Source of the DNA: Achatina immaculata
Lineage: Eukaryota > Mollusca > Gastropoda > Stylommatophora > Achatinidae
DNA length: 64,000 bases
Reading direction: 5' to 3'
Assembly: GCA_009760885.1 (NCBI GenBank)
Contig: CM019718.1
Location: 23,509,633-23,573,632 of the forward strand
Both the position numbers and the translations under genes were made by a program. The notes under the pieces are model-generated. The model made no database searches. It was not told the origin of the DNA and worked only from the letters and a program-made list of their open reading frames with translations. Positions 10,862-21,883 of the stretch are shown here, piece after piece (positions within the stretch are counted from its first letter, which is position 1; each line of letters opens with the position of its first letter).

Positions 10862-12439
10862 GGGGAAGCAGTTGTAAGTATTGGTATGTATTTATAATGA
10901 TAAAGCACAGTAACAAGTAGTAACTGGTAGGAGCAGTAGTAAGTAGTAGTAGGTATTTATAATGTTAAAGCAGAGTAACAAGCAGTAACTAGTAGAAGCA
11001 GTAATAAGTAGTAGTAGGTATTTATAATGTTAAAGCACAGTAACAAGTAGTAACTGGTAGGAGCAGTAGTAAGTAGTAGTAGGTATTTATAATGTTAAAG
11101 CAGAGTAACAAGTAGTAACTAGTAGAAGCAGTAATAAGTAGTAGTAGGTATTTATAATGTTAAAGCACAGTAACAAGCAGTAACTAGTAGAAGCAGTAAT
11201 AAGTAGTAGTAGGTATTTATAATGTTAAAGCACAGTAACAAGTAGTAACTGGTAGGAGCAGTAGTAAGTAGTAGTAGGTATTTATAATGTTAAAGCAGAG
11301 TAACAAGTAGTAACTAGTAGAAGCAGTAGTAAGTAGTAGTAGGTATTTATAATATTAAAGCAGAGTAACAAGTAGTAACTGGTAGGAGCAGTAGTAAGTA
11401 GTAGTAGGTATTTATAATGTTAAAGCAGAGTAACAAGCAGTAACTAGTAGAAGCAGTAGTAAGTAGTAGTAGGTATTTATAATATTAAAGCAGAGTAACA
11501 AGTAGTAACTAGTAAAGCAGTAGTAAGTAGTAGTAGGTATTATAATGTTAAAGCAGAGTAACAAGCAGTAACTAGTAGAAGCAGTAGTAAGTAGTAGTAG
11601 GTATTTATAATGTTAAAGCAGAGTAACAAGCAGTAACTAGTAGAAGCAGTAGTAAGTAGTAGTAGGTATTTATAATGTTAAAGCAGAGTAACAAGTAGTA
11701 ACTAGTAGAAGCAGTAGTAAGTAGTAGTAGGTATTTATAATATTAAAGCAGAGTAACAAGTAGTAACTAGTAGAAGCAGTAGTAAGTAGTAGTAGGTATT
11801 TATAATGTTAAAGCAGAGTAACAAGCAGTAACTAGTAGAAGCAGTAGTAAGTAGTAGTAGGTATTTATAATGTTAAAGCAGAGTAACAAGCAGTAACTAG
11901 TAGAAGCAGTAGTAGTAGTAAGTAGTAGGTATTTATAATGTTAAAGCAGAGTAACAAGTAGTAACTAGTAGAAGCAGTAGTAAGTAGTAGTAGGTATTTA
12001 TAATATTAAAGCAGAGTAACAAGTAGTAACTGGTAGGAGCAGTAGTAAGTAGTAGTAGGTATTTATAATGTTAAAGCAGAGTAACAAGCAGTAACTAGTA
12101 GAAGCAGTAGTAAGTAGTAGTAGGTATTTATAATATTAAAGCAGAGTAACAAGTAGTAACTAGTAGAAGCAGTAGTAAGTAGTAGTAGGTATTTATAATG
12201 TTAAAGCAGAGTAACAAGCAGTAACTAGTAGAAGCAGTAGTAAGTAGTAGTAGGTATTTATAATGTTAAAGCAGAGTAACAAGCAGTAACTAGTAGAAGC
12301 AGTAGTAAGTAGTAGTAGGTATTTATAATGTTAAAGCAGAGTAACAAGCAGTAACTAGTAGAAGCAGTAGTAAGTAGTAGTAGGTATTTATAATGTTAAA
12401 GCAGAGTAACAAGTAGTAACTAGTAGAAGCAGTAGTAAC
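10862..12439. repeat. 65-bp minisatellite
   Basis: About 24 units of 65 bp containing GGTATTTATAATGTTAAAGC and GTAACTAGTAGAAGCAGTAG. Variant positions (ACTGGTAGGAGC versus ACTAGTAGAAGC; GTAATAAG versus GTAGTAAG; AATATT versus AATGTT) recur in patterns along the array, suggesting multi-unit duplication steps. Confidence 0.95.
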
Positions 12440-12631
12440 AGTTGAAGTAGTAGCGGTAGTAATAGTGGCAGTGGTTGTACGAAGTAAGCAGAAGAGAAAG
12501 TAATCGCATAGCAAAGGAAGTAATCACTGAAAAAATATAAAATATGAAAAACTCGAGGCAGAGTCAGAAAGGTTTTTTTCTTATATTTTTATATTTATGT
12601 CCCCTGATTTGCGATTACTTTTTGAATCGTC

Positions 12632-12760
12632 CTAGTGGTAGAAGTGATAGCAGTAACATAAGGTAGTGCTGGTAGTAATAGTAAGAAGTAGATATAATAG
12701 TAATAGAGTAGTGATCTTTGCAGCAGTAGTAATAGTAGTGGTGATAGTGGTGGTGGTGGT

Positions 12761-12797
<37 letters not shown>

Positions 12798-13100
12798 TTA
12801 GTAGTAGTGGTAAAATGTAGTAATAGTATTGGAGTAGTAGTCCTAGCAGTAGTGAAACTAGCTGTATTAGCGGTGATGATAGCGGTAGTAATAGTAGTAG
12901 TTATAAAAAGTAATAGTAGTAATAACAGTAATAAGCAGTAGTTACAAAAAGTAGTAGTAGTAATAACAGTAATAATAACAACAGTAGTTATAAAAAAGTA
13001 GTAGTAGTAATAACAGTAATAATAGTAGTAGTTATAAAAATAGTAGTACAGTAATAATAGTGGTAGTGGTAATAGTGGATAACAGTAGCAGTAGTTGCTG
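12632..13100. repeat. AGT-rich trinucleotide tract
   Basis: Imperfect AGT repeats with an AGC run at about 12761-12782. Open frames here (poly-Val, poly-Thr and similar) are artefacts of the three-base period. Confidence 0.9.
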
Positions 13101-13298
13101 TAGTGATGGCGATGGTCGTAAGAAAAGCAACAGATGTAGAGCTTATATACCAACAAACGCAGGAAGCTGTGATTACTGTACATTTCGTCACAAGAGAAAC
13201 TGGGATACTATGACGTTTTCGCGGTGTTTTTATGGTAAGTTATGGATCATAACAGTAAAAAAAAATACATGGGAAGTACCAACACCAGTTTTTCAACC

Positions 13299-13641
13299 AA
13301 GAAAGGGTGGAGCAGGTGTTAGCATTAATTAGTTTTAGAACGACGAAAGAGCACAGCACGTCTAAACGTAATTAATGTAATCATGAATAAAGACTGGAGC
13401 AAGTGTTGACGTAACTAGTTTTATAACGAAGAAAGAATGGAACACGATTCAACGTAATTACTTCTATACTGAAGAAAGAAACGGACAAGTGACTAGTTTT
13501 ATAACGTAACTAGTTTTATAACGAAGAAAGAATGGAACACGATTCAACGTAATTACTTCTATAATGAAGAAAGAAAGGGACAAGTGTTACCGTAACTAGT
13601 TTTATAACGAACAAAGAGTGGAGCAAGTGTTACTGTAACTA
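13299..13641. repeat. 42-bp minisatellite, left part
   Basis: Diverged units of GTAACTAGTTTTATAACGAA plus AGAGTGGAGCAAGTGTTA. The array continues after the mariner insertion at 15166. Confidence 0.85.
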
Positions 13642-15165
13642 AGAGGGGCATCCCAAAAGTAAATTTACGAGGCACTAGTTTCATAAAAATGATGTCTGAC
13701 ATGTTTGCTGGAATTCTAAATGTTTCCGAAGAATCAGACAAATATTTTGGCCAAACACCATAAGAAATAAAATCTTGTTGGCAGAAATGCAGATGAAGCC
13801 ACTGACAGCAATTATTGAGGAAAGACGCTAGCGACAGTTGGGACATGTGCTCCGAATGACTGACAACTCACTTCCAAAAATAGCACTAAGATGGACACCA
13901 CAGGGGAACAGAAGTAAGGGTAGACCAAAAGTGACATGGAGAAGAACAACAGAGAGGATTTTAAGCAATAGAGGGCTCAGCTGGACAATAGCAGAAAAAA
14001 GGCAAAGGACAGGCATTTGTGGAAAACCCTTGCGGAAGCCCCATGTGCCTTGGGGACTTAAGGTTCAGAGAGAGAGAGAGAGAGAGAGAATGTTTGCGGA
14101 ATTTCCAATATTCGTCAAACTGGCAACGCCATGGAAGATGGCAGAACCGTGTAGCACCATCGTGGCAGCATCCGTCAGACAGAAATGAAGGGTCGATCCA
14201 AGCAATGGTCCAAACAGGAGGTTCGTACTGCGGTATGATTTCTGAAAGTGAATCAGGCGCCAGCTGAGAAAATCCACTGCCAGCTGGTGAAGACAGTGTG
14301 ACGAGTCAACAGCGTGTGCAAAATGGTGTGCAGAATTTCCAACAGGGCGAGTGACACCTTATGACACAGCGCGGAGTGGCAGACCCACGACAGCAGGTAT
14401 GGCAGCGAACAAAACGCTGGAGAACAGACGAGTGAAAGAAATGACACGTGACTCGGTTCTGACACGCGGAACGGTGTCCAGAATGACTGCGTAGTTGGGA
14501 TTTCATAAAGTGTGTGCACGATGGGGCCTGTGAGCCCTTTCCCGAAACCACAAGCAAAGAGAATGACATATGTCCTGTCTCTCCCTCAACAATGTGCCAT
14601 TCACTGCCAAGACTTTCTGAAAATGCGCTGTCACCGGTGACGAGACATGGGTTCACCACAGCACCATGGAGTGGAAGAATCTGGGCTCCCCGCGAACCAG
14701 GAAATTTAAGGTCATATGTAACTTCGTGTGATTTCGGACGTGAAGTCACGTGAACTGTTTTCAGTGTTGGTAGACAAGTGCAAGTCAATGCTTCTGGTTT
14801 ATGTTGAAAATTAACACGTCATGAAGTACAATTTCTTAACTGATGTTGTTTGATGTTATATGTTGAAGAGAGTTGAAAGCTTGAACCGTTAGCCCCATCA
14901 TATATACTTGGGGGGGGGGGGGAGTGGACATGGGTCACTATAGGTTTAAGTCAGGTTGCTGTTCTCTAAAGGTACGGTTGTATATTGAAATGAGAAGGTG
15001 GTTTCTAACTTCCCTAATTCTCTTGTTTCCGCAAGTCTTCATTCCCGCTGTAGTACAACACTTGCATCAAGCACCAAGTTTTGCAACTTCGTGGAAAAAC
15101 ATGGAAGTGTACAGTGTACAGTAATAAAATTTGCCAATGTCAGCTTACTTTTGGGATGGCCCTCT
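13642..15165 (+). mobile_element. Mariner-family element 3, with terminal repeats and TA duplication
   Basis: Inverted termini of 21 bp (13642-13662 and 15145-15165, one mismatch) start AGAGGGGCATCCC and lie directly inside TA dinucleotides (13640-13641, 15166-15167). The plus strand holds a decayed transposase. A KQEVRTAV-type N-terminal start lies near 14205, and a readable VTGDETWVHHSTMEWK block at 14630-14677 carries the first catalytic Asp. The part with the second and third Asp is missing, so the element cannot encode an active enzyme. A LINE 3' end is inserted in its 5' part. Removing the element joins the two halves of the 42-bp array. Confidence 0.85.
13710..14090 (+). mobile_element. 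LINE 3' end (RTE-like, RWTPQG type) inside mariner 3
   Basis: The plus strand reads RQLGHVLRMTDNSLPKIALR, RWTPQGNRSKGRPKVTWRRT, then after a frameshift AKDRHLWKTLAEAPCALGT and a stop at 14059-14061. This is the usual C-terminal end of an endonuclease/reverse-transcriptase LINE. It is followed at once by an AG dinucleotide tail (14068-14088). Only the 3' end is present, as expected for 5' truncation. Confidence 0.8.
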
Positions 15166-16225
15166 TACTTTTGCAAAAGAAAAGAGGGCAGAAAAAGTGT
15201 TAACGTAACTAGTTTTACAGCGAAGAAAGAGTGGAGCAAGTGGTAACATAATTGGTTTTACAGCGAAGAAATAGTGGAGCAAGTGGTAATGTAACTGATT
15301 TTACAGCGAAGAAATAGTGGAGCAAGTGTTAATGTAACTGATTTTACAGCGAAGAAAGAGCGGAGCAAGTGGTAACGTAACTGGTTTTACAGCGAAGAAA
15401 TAGTGGAGCAAGTGTTAACGTAACTGGTTTTACAGCGAAGAAATAGTGGAGCAAGTGTTAACGTAACTGGTTTTACAGCGAAGAAATAGTGGAGCAAGTG
15501 TTAACGTAACTGGTTTTACAGCGAAGAAAGAGTGGAGCAAGTGGTAACGTAACTGATTTTACAGCGAGGAAAGAGCGGAGCAACTTTTAACGTTATTGAC
15601 TGGTTTTACAGCGAAGAAAGAGTGGAGCAAGTGTTAACATAAAATAATCTTTAGAGCGCGGAAAGAGCGGAGGAAGTGTTACCGTAACTGATTTTACAGC
15701 GAAGAAAGAGTTGAGCAAGTGTTAACGTAATTGGTTTTACAGCGAAGAATAGTGGAGCAAGTGGTAATGTAACTGATTTTACAGCGAAGAAATAGTGGAG
15801 CAAGTGTTAATGTAACTGATTTTACAGCGAAGAAAGAGCGGAGCAAGTGGTAACGTAACTGGTTTTACAGCGAAGAAATAGTGGAGCAAGTGTTAACGTA
15901 ACTGGTTTTACAGCGAAGAAATAGTGGAGCAAGTGTTAACGTAACTGGTTTTACAGCGAAGAAATAGTGGAGCAAGTGTTAACGTAACTGGTTTTACAGC
16001 GAAGAAAGAGTGGAGCAAGTGGTAACGTAACTGATTTTACAGCGAGGAAAGAGCGGAGCAACTTTTAACGTTATTGACTGGTTTTACAGCGAAGAAAGAG
16101 TGGAGCAAGTGTTAACATAAAATAATCTTTAGAGCGCGGAAAGAGCGGAGGAAGTGTTACCGTAACTGATTTTACAGCGAAGAAAGAGTTGAGCAAGTGT
16201 TAACGTAACTATCTTTGAAACGAAT
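15166..16225. repeat. 42-bp minisatellite, right part, with a 478-bp higher-order duplication
   Basis: About 25 units of roughly CTGGTTTTACAGCGAAGAAA plus TAGTGGAGCAAGTGTTAACG. A marker variant (AACATAAAATAATCTTTAGA) occurs at 15635 and again 478 bp later, and the surrounding units match in order. About 15250-15727 and 15728-16204 are therefore one recent tandem duplication. Decayed units run to about 16312. Confidence 0.9.
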
Positions 16226-16312
16226 AAATAATGGAGAAGAAAATGTCAACCTAACTAGTTTTACGACCAAGAAAAAAAAATGAAACTGCTGTTAATGTAA
16301 CTTGTTTTACAA

Positions 16313-17384
16313 CACTTTGTTAAGGATAAACAAGACCCAAAAAAGTCATTTGAAACTGTGACAGACGAAATGATCGATCTCTATCAAATCAGTCCCTGAT
16401 GACACGCTCCAGAGAGTAAGAAGCCCACTGGACAGATACTTATATCGATCAGTACAGCGTTTTGGCCAATGTTGTTGCTGAACCCTACAATTTCCCCTCT
16501 GATGGAGTTCTTAATACTACAACGAATATTCTATGCACGGGATTACCGGAACATTTAGGATAAACGTTAAATTTCCGAGGGATAAATCTCCTTGTCATTT
16601 TTCAGTATTTCTGAAAAAAAAAATTGTATTTTTTTAAGATTACGGTCGACTTCGTAATCTCGTTGGCAGCGGAAATGTCAGCCACACTATTCCTGTTAAG
16701 ATTCAAATTACGGGCGAAAAGCGCGGGAACATTGAAGCCAGAAAAGTGGGAGAGTTAAAGTTACCGGAAAATGGAAGTCGTTAGCAGATGGCAGTTTTCT
16801 AGAGGAAATCATAGGCAAAAACTGGGAGAGCGAACTTTAGGAAAGCATAAAACACTTTAACACTTTACCATACACGAACATGGCCGTTTCTAGCGTGCCA
16901 TAAATGGTTACAAGGATACGAAAAGGCGATGATAACAGGGAAATGGTAAATTATTTACGAGTATGTATCGCGTTTAACAGGCTTTTCAATAACTGAAAGA
17001 AGTGTATATTGTACACTGTACAGGAAATAATATTTGCCGAAGCTGTCTAGTGGAAGACATTGATTCCTTCATTTTCCTCAAGAGATACTGAATCTTCCTC
17101 ATCCTCGAAGAGGCTTATGTAAGAGGAGATAATTGAGCCAAACCTGTGTCTTTTTTTTCAGGAACTAAAGGTTCTTCACAAAGGATTTTGGACGTAAATC
17201 ACGAGGGCGATATCCAGAGTTGGCGTTCTTCAAATGTTTCACTCGCTTCCAGCACCTGGATATCACGTGATTGATGTTAAGCCACGCTCGTTTTAACTTT
17301 CATTCATCACATCAGGTGCCTAGAGCGTAAAACTGTGGCACTAGGCTGCAGCTAATGCCTAGATATAGCCATGTCAAAACCTGC
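16313..17384. other. Unassigned sequence
   Basis: AT-rich, no long open frames, no recognised elements. Confidence 0.3.
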
Positions 17385-17714
17385 AAGACACCTGCTGTGT
17401 TGGGCTAAGACACCTGCTCCGTTGGGCTAAGACACCTGCTCTTTTGGGCTGACATCTGCTCTGCTGGGCTAAGATATCTGCTCTGCTGGGCTAAAATATC
17501 TGCTCTGCTGGGCTAAGATATCTGCTCTGCTGGGCTAAGATATCTGCTCTGCTGGGCTAAGATACCTGCTCTGCTGGGCTAAGATACCTGCTCTGCTGGG
17601 CTAAGATACCTGCTCTGCTGGGCTAAGATATCTGCTCTGCTGGGCTAAGATATCTGCTCTGCTGGGCTAAGATACCTGCTCTGCTGGGCTAAGATACCTG
17701 CTGTTTTGGACTAA
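17385..17714. repeat. 21-bp tandem repeat
   Basis: About 15-16 units of CTGCTGGGCTAAGATAYCTG plus CT; alternation of ATATC and ATACC variants. Confidence 0.95.
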
Positions 17715-17828
17715 GTGCGAATATTGCAACAAAAAAAAAAGCAAATAGAAACACCCAGTGTTCGTAGTTATGGCCAGAACTTTTGTGCTTCGGTTGAATG
17801 AGAGCTGAAACTAAAAAAAAAAACACAA

Positions 17829-17876
17829 ACACACACACATATATATATATTATATATATATATGTATTTATATATA
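17829..17876. repeat. CA/TA microsatellite
   Basis: A CA run followed by TA repeats, directly visible. Confidence 0.9.
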
Positions 17877-18482
17877 AAGCTCAGATATAAACTGAAGCCA
17901 TGTAGGCAAATGTTATGTGTACGAAAAATAAGGGTTATTGTCTTTATTGCAGTTACTGATTTGTTGTATCAGCTGCAGCTGTAACTTCTAAACTCCTGAC
18001 TGACACTGAAGTAAAGATAATCAGGGAATAAATGAATGAGTGAATGGATGAATGTTTATTTTTAAAGAGGAAAGAATTGGGCACGCAGGCCCGTCTTACA
18101 TTCTGCCCTTCATCACTCCATCTTTCATTCTTCCCACACACTCGATTTAATGCAAGTACACAAAAGATATTTCACAAAGGAATGCTCGAGATCTGTAAAT
18201 AATTTCAGTTATATGTTAAACAATAACATTCTATCTGAGACGAAATAATTATGTAACCTGCAATGCAGTCATAGGGGGTGGCGTTAAAAGTTTATTTTGA
18301 CTAAAACCATTTCCTGCATTCAGACGTGTTCCCAGGAGATAGTCTTCTATCTTTGTTACCTCGTGGTTGGGTGCTCGTTGCTTATGCTTCGGTGACCAGG
18401 TGTCTGGCGTCCCACTAGAGCCCAGGGTTATGTTCACAGTCGCTCTCTTACTACTTTCCTACCTCTCATGTTTTTCAAGTGG

Positions 18483-18785
18483 CGACCTGCTTGGTTGAGT
18501 AGTTAGGTACTCGGCCTGCTAATCCAGTGATACCGAGTTCAAGACTCAATATTGTGGTGGATTTTTTGTCCCCCTGGTACCACCACACCAAAAAGGCCCC
18601 GGGGCCCCACCTAGCCTCTAAAAACGGTGTCAGAGAAATCTGGGAAAGTAAATGCGGCCCCGGGCGTGATAACTGACCACATCAAACTTTCATGTACCGA
18701 AGGTCCTGGAAATACAGGCCTAATATAATATTCCTAATATGCCTCACTGACATGGGGAACGGGGGATTTTTATATTTACTTTTAC
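18483..18785 (+). mobile_element. tRNA-derived SINE
   Basis: A tRNA-like head has an A-box-like TTGGTTGAGTAGTTAGGTAC and a B-box-like GAGTTCAAGACTC about 45 bp on. An unrelated GC-rich body follows. It lacks a plausible acceptor-stem fold, so it is not a functional tRNA. The right end is approximate. Confidence 0.55.
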
Positions 18786-19017
18786 AAGTCTAAAGTGTTT
18801 GTTTATATTTTAGGCTGATCCCAGCTTTTCTGCTCCCTTAATTTGATGCACACAAACCACGCTGTTCCTCCACTGTTCTGTGTTCCCTACCTCAGCTCAG
18901 ACAGTGTAATTGGAAACGATGAATTTTCTGTAATCCGTCCCGAGAAGTCTGCTTCAGGCGTTTGTTAGGAACTCTATTTCCTGTTTGTAAATCCGGACTT
19001 GGCGGAAGCAGTTAAGA

Positions 19018-19425
19018 TCTCCATCATGGAATGAGCAGCATGGGACCTTTCTGCCATCATGGAGTTAGCGGTATGGGACCTTTCTGCCATCATGGAGTGA
19101 GCAGCATGGGACCTTTTAGCCATCATGGGGTGAGCAGCATGGGACCTTTCTGCCATCAGGGAATGAGCAGCATGGGCCTTTTCTGCCATCATGGAGTGAG
19201 CAGCATGGGACCTTTCTGACATCATGGAGTGAGCAGCATGGGACCTTTCTGCCATCATGGACTGAGCAACATGGGACCTTTCTGCCATCATGGACTGAGC
19301 AGCATGGGAGTTTTCTGCCATCATGGAGTGAGCAGCATGGGACCTTTCTGCCAACATAGACTGTGCAGCATGGGACCTTTCTGCCATCATGGAGTGAGCG
19401 GCATGGGACCTTCCTGCCATCATGG
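19018..19425. repeat. 33-bp tandem repeat, open on both strands
   Basis: About 12-13 units of GAGCAGCATGGGACCTTTCT plus GCCATCATGGAGT. Because 33 is 11 codons, the plus strand reads SSMGPFCHHGV repeats and the minus strand MMAERSHAAHS repeats. No flanking gene structure supports translation. Confidence 0.95.
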
Positions 19426-19511
19426 CACAACTCAACCAACCACCGACATCTTTGTGTGCTTAGTGTGAAGTTGTCAGCTGCCACACAACTATATGTGCTC
19501 ATAATCTAGTT

Positions 19512-19735
19512 CAGTGGTTACCAAACTTTTTTTCATGCTGTTGCCTCTTTGCCTCCCAGAACAAACCCACGGCGTCCCCCCCCCCTCCAAAAAAAAAACA
19601 ACTATTTCTGCTCAACTGGTTTTGAGATTACCTGGCCTTTCCCTCACTGTGCCCTTGGAATTTCTTAACGGCCCAAAGGACGCGGTGATTTGGTGGATGG
19701 GGGGGGGGGGGGTCCACTGACTTTGACAACCACTG
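19512..19735. mobile_element. hAT-type MITE
   Basis: The termini CAGTGGTTACCAAA (19512) and TTTGACAACCACTG (ends 19735) are inverted repeats of the well-known CAGTGGTT hAT type. The flanking 8-mers ATCTAGTT (19504-19511) and ATCTAAGT (19736-19743) are a near-match target duplication. It is 224 bp, has no coding capacity, and contains short C, A and G runs. It lies in the presumed globin intron 1. Confidence 0.7.
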
Positions 19736-19865
19736 ATCTAAGTTAACCAGCAAAGACAAATTTCTATGCTCAGTGAAAGATACTCTGCAGTATAGATCCA
19801 CTATTATCATCTTCCAACTCGGCCAACCAAGGACAGTCTTCTGTGTTAATTTTTCATCCCTCGGT

Positions 19866-20420
19866 CTTACGCATGGCTAACTAAATCTTATTTTGGTCAA
19901 GACCTCCCCTAGATTTCTCATCCCTCCATCTTACGCATGGCTAACTAAATCTTATTTTGGAAAAGACCTCCCCTAGATTTCTCATCCCTCCATCTTACGC
20001 ATGGCTAACTAAATCTTATTTTGGTCAAGACCTCCCCTAGATTTCTCATCCCTACATCTTACGCATGGCTAACTAAATCTTACTTTGGTCAAGACCTCCC
20101 CTAGATTTCTCATCCCTCCATCTTACGCATGGCTAACTAAATGTTATTTTGGAACAGACCTCCCCTAGATTTCTCATCCCCCCATCTTATGCATGGTTAA
20201 CTAAATGTTATTTTGGAAAAGATCTCCCCTAGATTTCCCATCCCTCCATTTTACGCATGGCTAACTAAATCTTATTTTGGAACAGACCTCCCCTAGATTT
20301 CCCATCCCTCCATTTTACGCATGGCTAACTAAATCTTATTTTGGAACAGACCTCCCCTAGATTTCCCATCCCTCCATTTTACGCATGGCTAACTAAATGT
20401 TATTTTGGAAAAGACCTGCT
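19866..20420. repeat. 64-bp minisatellite
   Basis: About nine units of 64 bp containing CTTACGCATGGCTAACTAAA and GACCTCCCCTAGATTTCTCA (starts 19866, 19930, 19994 and so on). It ends about 160 bp from the globin exon donor. Confidence 0.95.
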
Positions 20421-20575
20421 CCACATGCCATACATTCAACTCTGCCACATTCACCAATCTTCGCTAGGAACACATCTGAACACAGAAGCTGGTCTTAGTC
20501 AATATATTCTCGCTAGCTGTGCTGAGTTTACAGATACGATAAACAACCTCACACTGCTTCTGCCACCCTCCGAGT

Positions 20576-20588
20576 TGCCTTACCTGAC
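20576..20588 (-). other. Splice donor of globin exon 1 (B12.2)
   Basis: Read on the minus strand the junction is GTCAG|GTAAGGC, a near-consensus donor. GT is at 20583-20582. The last exon bases are the first two bases of the Arg codon in FVR, matching the phase-2 position shared by most animal globin genes. Confidence 0.8.
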
Positions 20589-20801
20589 AAACATATCCAC
20601 ACCTGTCTCTTCCATTCTCCTCTTGATTCCTTTCCACGACTGCTTGATGGAGAACGTCTGTCTCTGGGATAATCCAAGGGCTTCATTGTGTGCTTGAGCA
20701 ATGTTTGAGAACTCCCCGTCTCCAGGCAGGCCTTTGGTCCCGTTGGCTTCTGCACCCAACTTCTTGCTGGCATCCTCGGCTTTGCTGTCCACGCAACCCA
20801 T
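20584..20801 (-). CDS. Globin X / neuroglobin-like globin, first coding exon (partial gene)
   Basis: Globins of this type are haem proteins that bind oxygen or act in redox chemistry. The exon encodes 72 codons plus 2 bases. It starts MGCVDSKAED, with Gly2, Cys3 and Ser6 fitting an N-myristoylation (MGxxxS) plus palmitoylation motif, as known from globin X and some invertebrate neuroglobin-like proteins, so a membrane-attached protein is inferred. A linker of about 40 residues leads into the A and B helices: LSQRQTFSIKQSW (with the conserved A-helix Trp), then KGIKRRMEETGVDMFVR. The frame breaks inside the final Arg codon at AG|GTAAGG, which is the conserved globin B12.2 intron (phase 2). An upstream in-frame Met exists at 20906, but the MGC start is preferred because of the acylation motif. 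The haem-binding histidines lie in later exons, which I could not find. An array (19866-20420) and a hAT-like MITE (19512-19735) lie just downstream, inside the presumed intron 1. Family call confident; subfamily less so. Confidence 0.8.
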
Positions 20802-21880
20802 GACTACATCACAGTGTGTAAGGACACTTGGAGGCGGCTCGTCATGCAGGCCAACAACTCTTTCCCACGGTGTATTTGTAACTCTAAAACACACAATGTC
20901 ACACATTCACCCTGTAATTTGAACTAAATCTGTTTTATGCTCACAGGCAAGTCTCTTGATCAACTTTACTACCACAATGTGTTTTAAAACGACAGTAGAT
21001 CTAAAATCCAGCGATCGTGGTTACGGTACTCCCGAAAATGCTATTATAGTGTGAAAAGCACAAGCAACATGAACAACAGAAAGCTTCTAAATGAAAATGT
21101 ACAGAGGGGAAAAAAATAAAACTTCGGAATTTCGCGGTCATAACATTCTGAATTCCTGATGGACGCTTTCAAACTCCTACTTTTTTTCCCTGTTTCTTTA
21201 ATACAGTCTGTGAATATCTCAGTATTCCTGCCCTATTAGCTGGTGCAAAGACAGAAGACACAACGTAGAGCGATGTCACGTGATCTCTTCACAGCGCCCT
21301 CTTATCTACTTTTTTTTGTTACAGTCAGACAAGTCTACATTGTACCCTTCTAGAGAGAAAAACAAAGGGCACCCTACATGAGAGCTGTGACTACTTGCGG
21401 CCATATTTCATTACAATACGATACGGCATGTCACCTCTCGCTTTCGAAGTATAAAACCCAAGTAAAAAATATCATCATGAACGAGCGACCTAAATCAACC
21501 TCACTTTCTACCTTCTACTTCCTACAGTTGCCTAAAAACAGGCCATCAAGGAACCTGGGGGATATGACGTCGCTGCTCATATTTTCCTGGAGTTGTCGAC
21601 ACACTGGGGATGGGGGGTGATATGATCAGCGTTACGCCTGGATACCTTTCTTCCCCCACTTCCAGAAGGAGCCAGGTACCTAAATCTACACCCGAGTTTC
21701 TGGAGCACTTTTGACCGGATTTGAGCGAAGCACATTTCATCAAGGGAAGCAACAGCACTAAATACTTCCCACACAGAGGAGGTGTGTGATCCGGTCTACA
21801 CATCAAACAAATAAAGAGGATAGTGGGCAGGAACAAAAATGGCTACAAGTAAGATGAACACTCAGTTCCTCTCTCGGTAA
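20802..21880. other. Region upstream of the globin exon, no recognised gene
   Basis: This should hold the 5' UTR and possibly the promoter of the minus-strand globin gene. An open minus-strand stretch at about 21577-21836 has no recognised similarity. I see no clear TATA box or other promoter element on the minus strand. Confidence 0.3.
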
Positions 21881-21883
21881 TAT

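Noticed and set aside
12632..13191. 183-residue Thr/Tyr/Leu-rich protein on the minus strand
   Set aside because: It is also a product of the AGT-rich tract, with no start context, splice signals or conserved motif.
18483..18560. Functional tRNA gene
   Set aside because: A- and B-box-like motifs are present, but I could not pair an acceptor stem and a SINE body follows.
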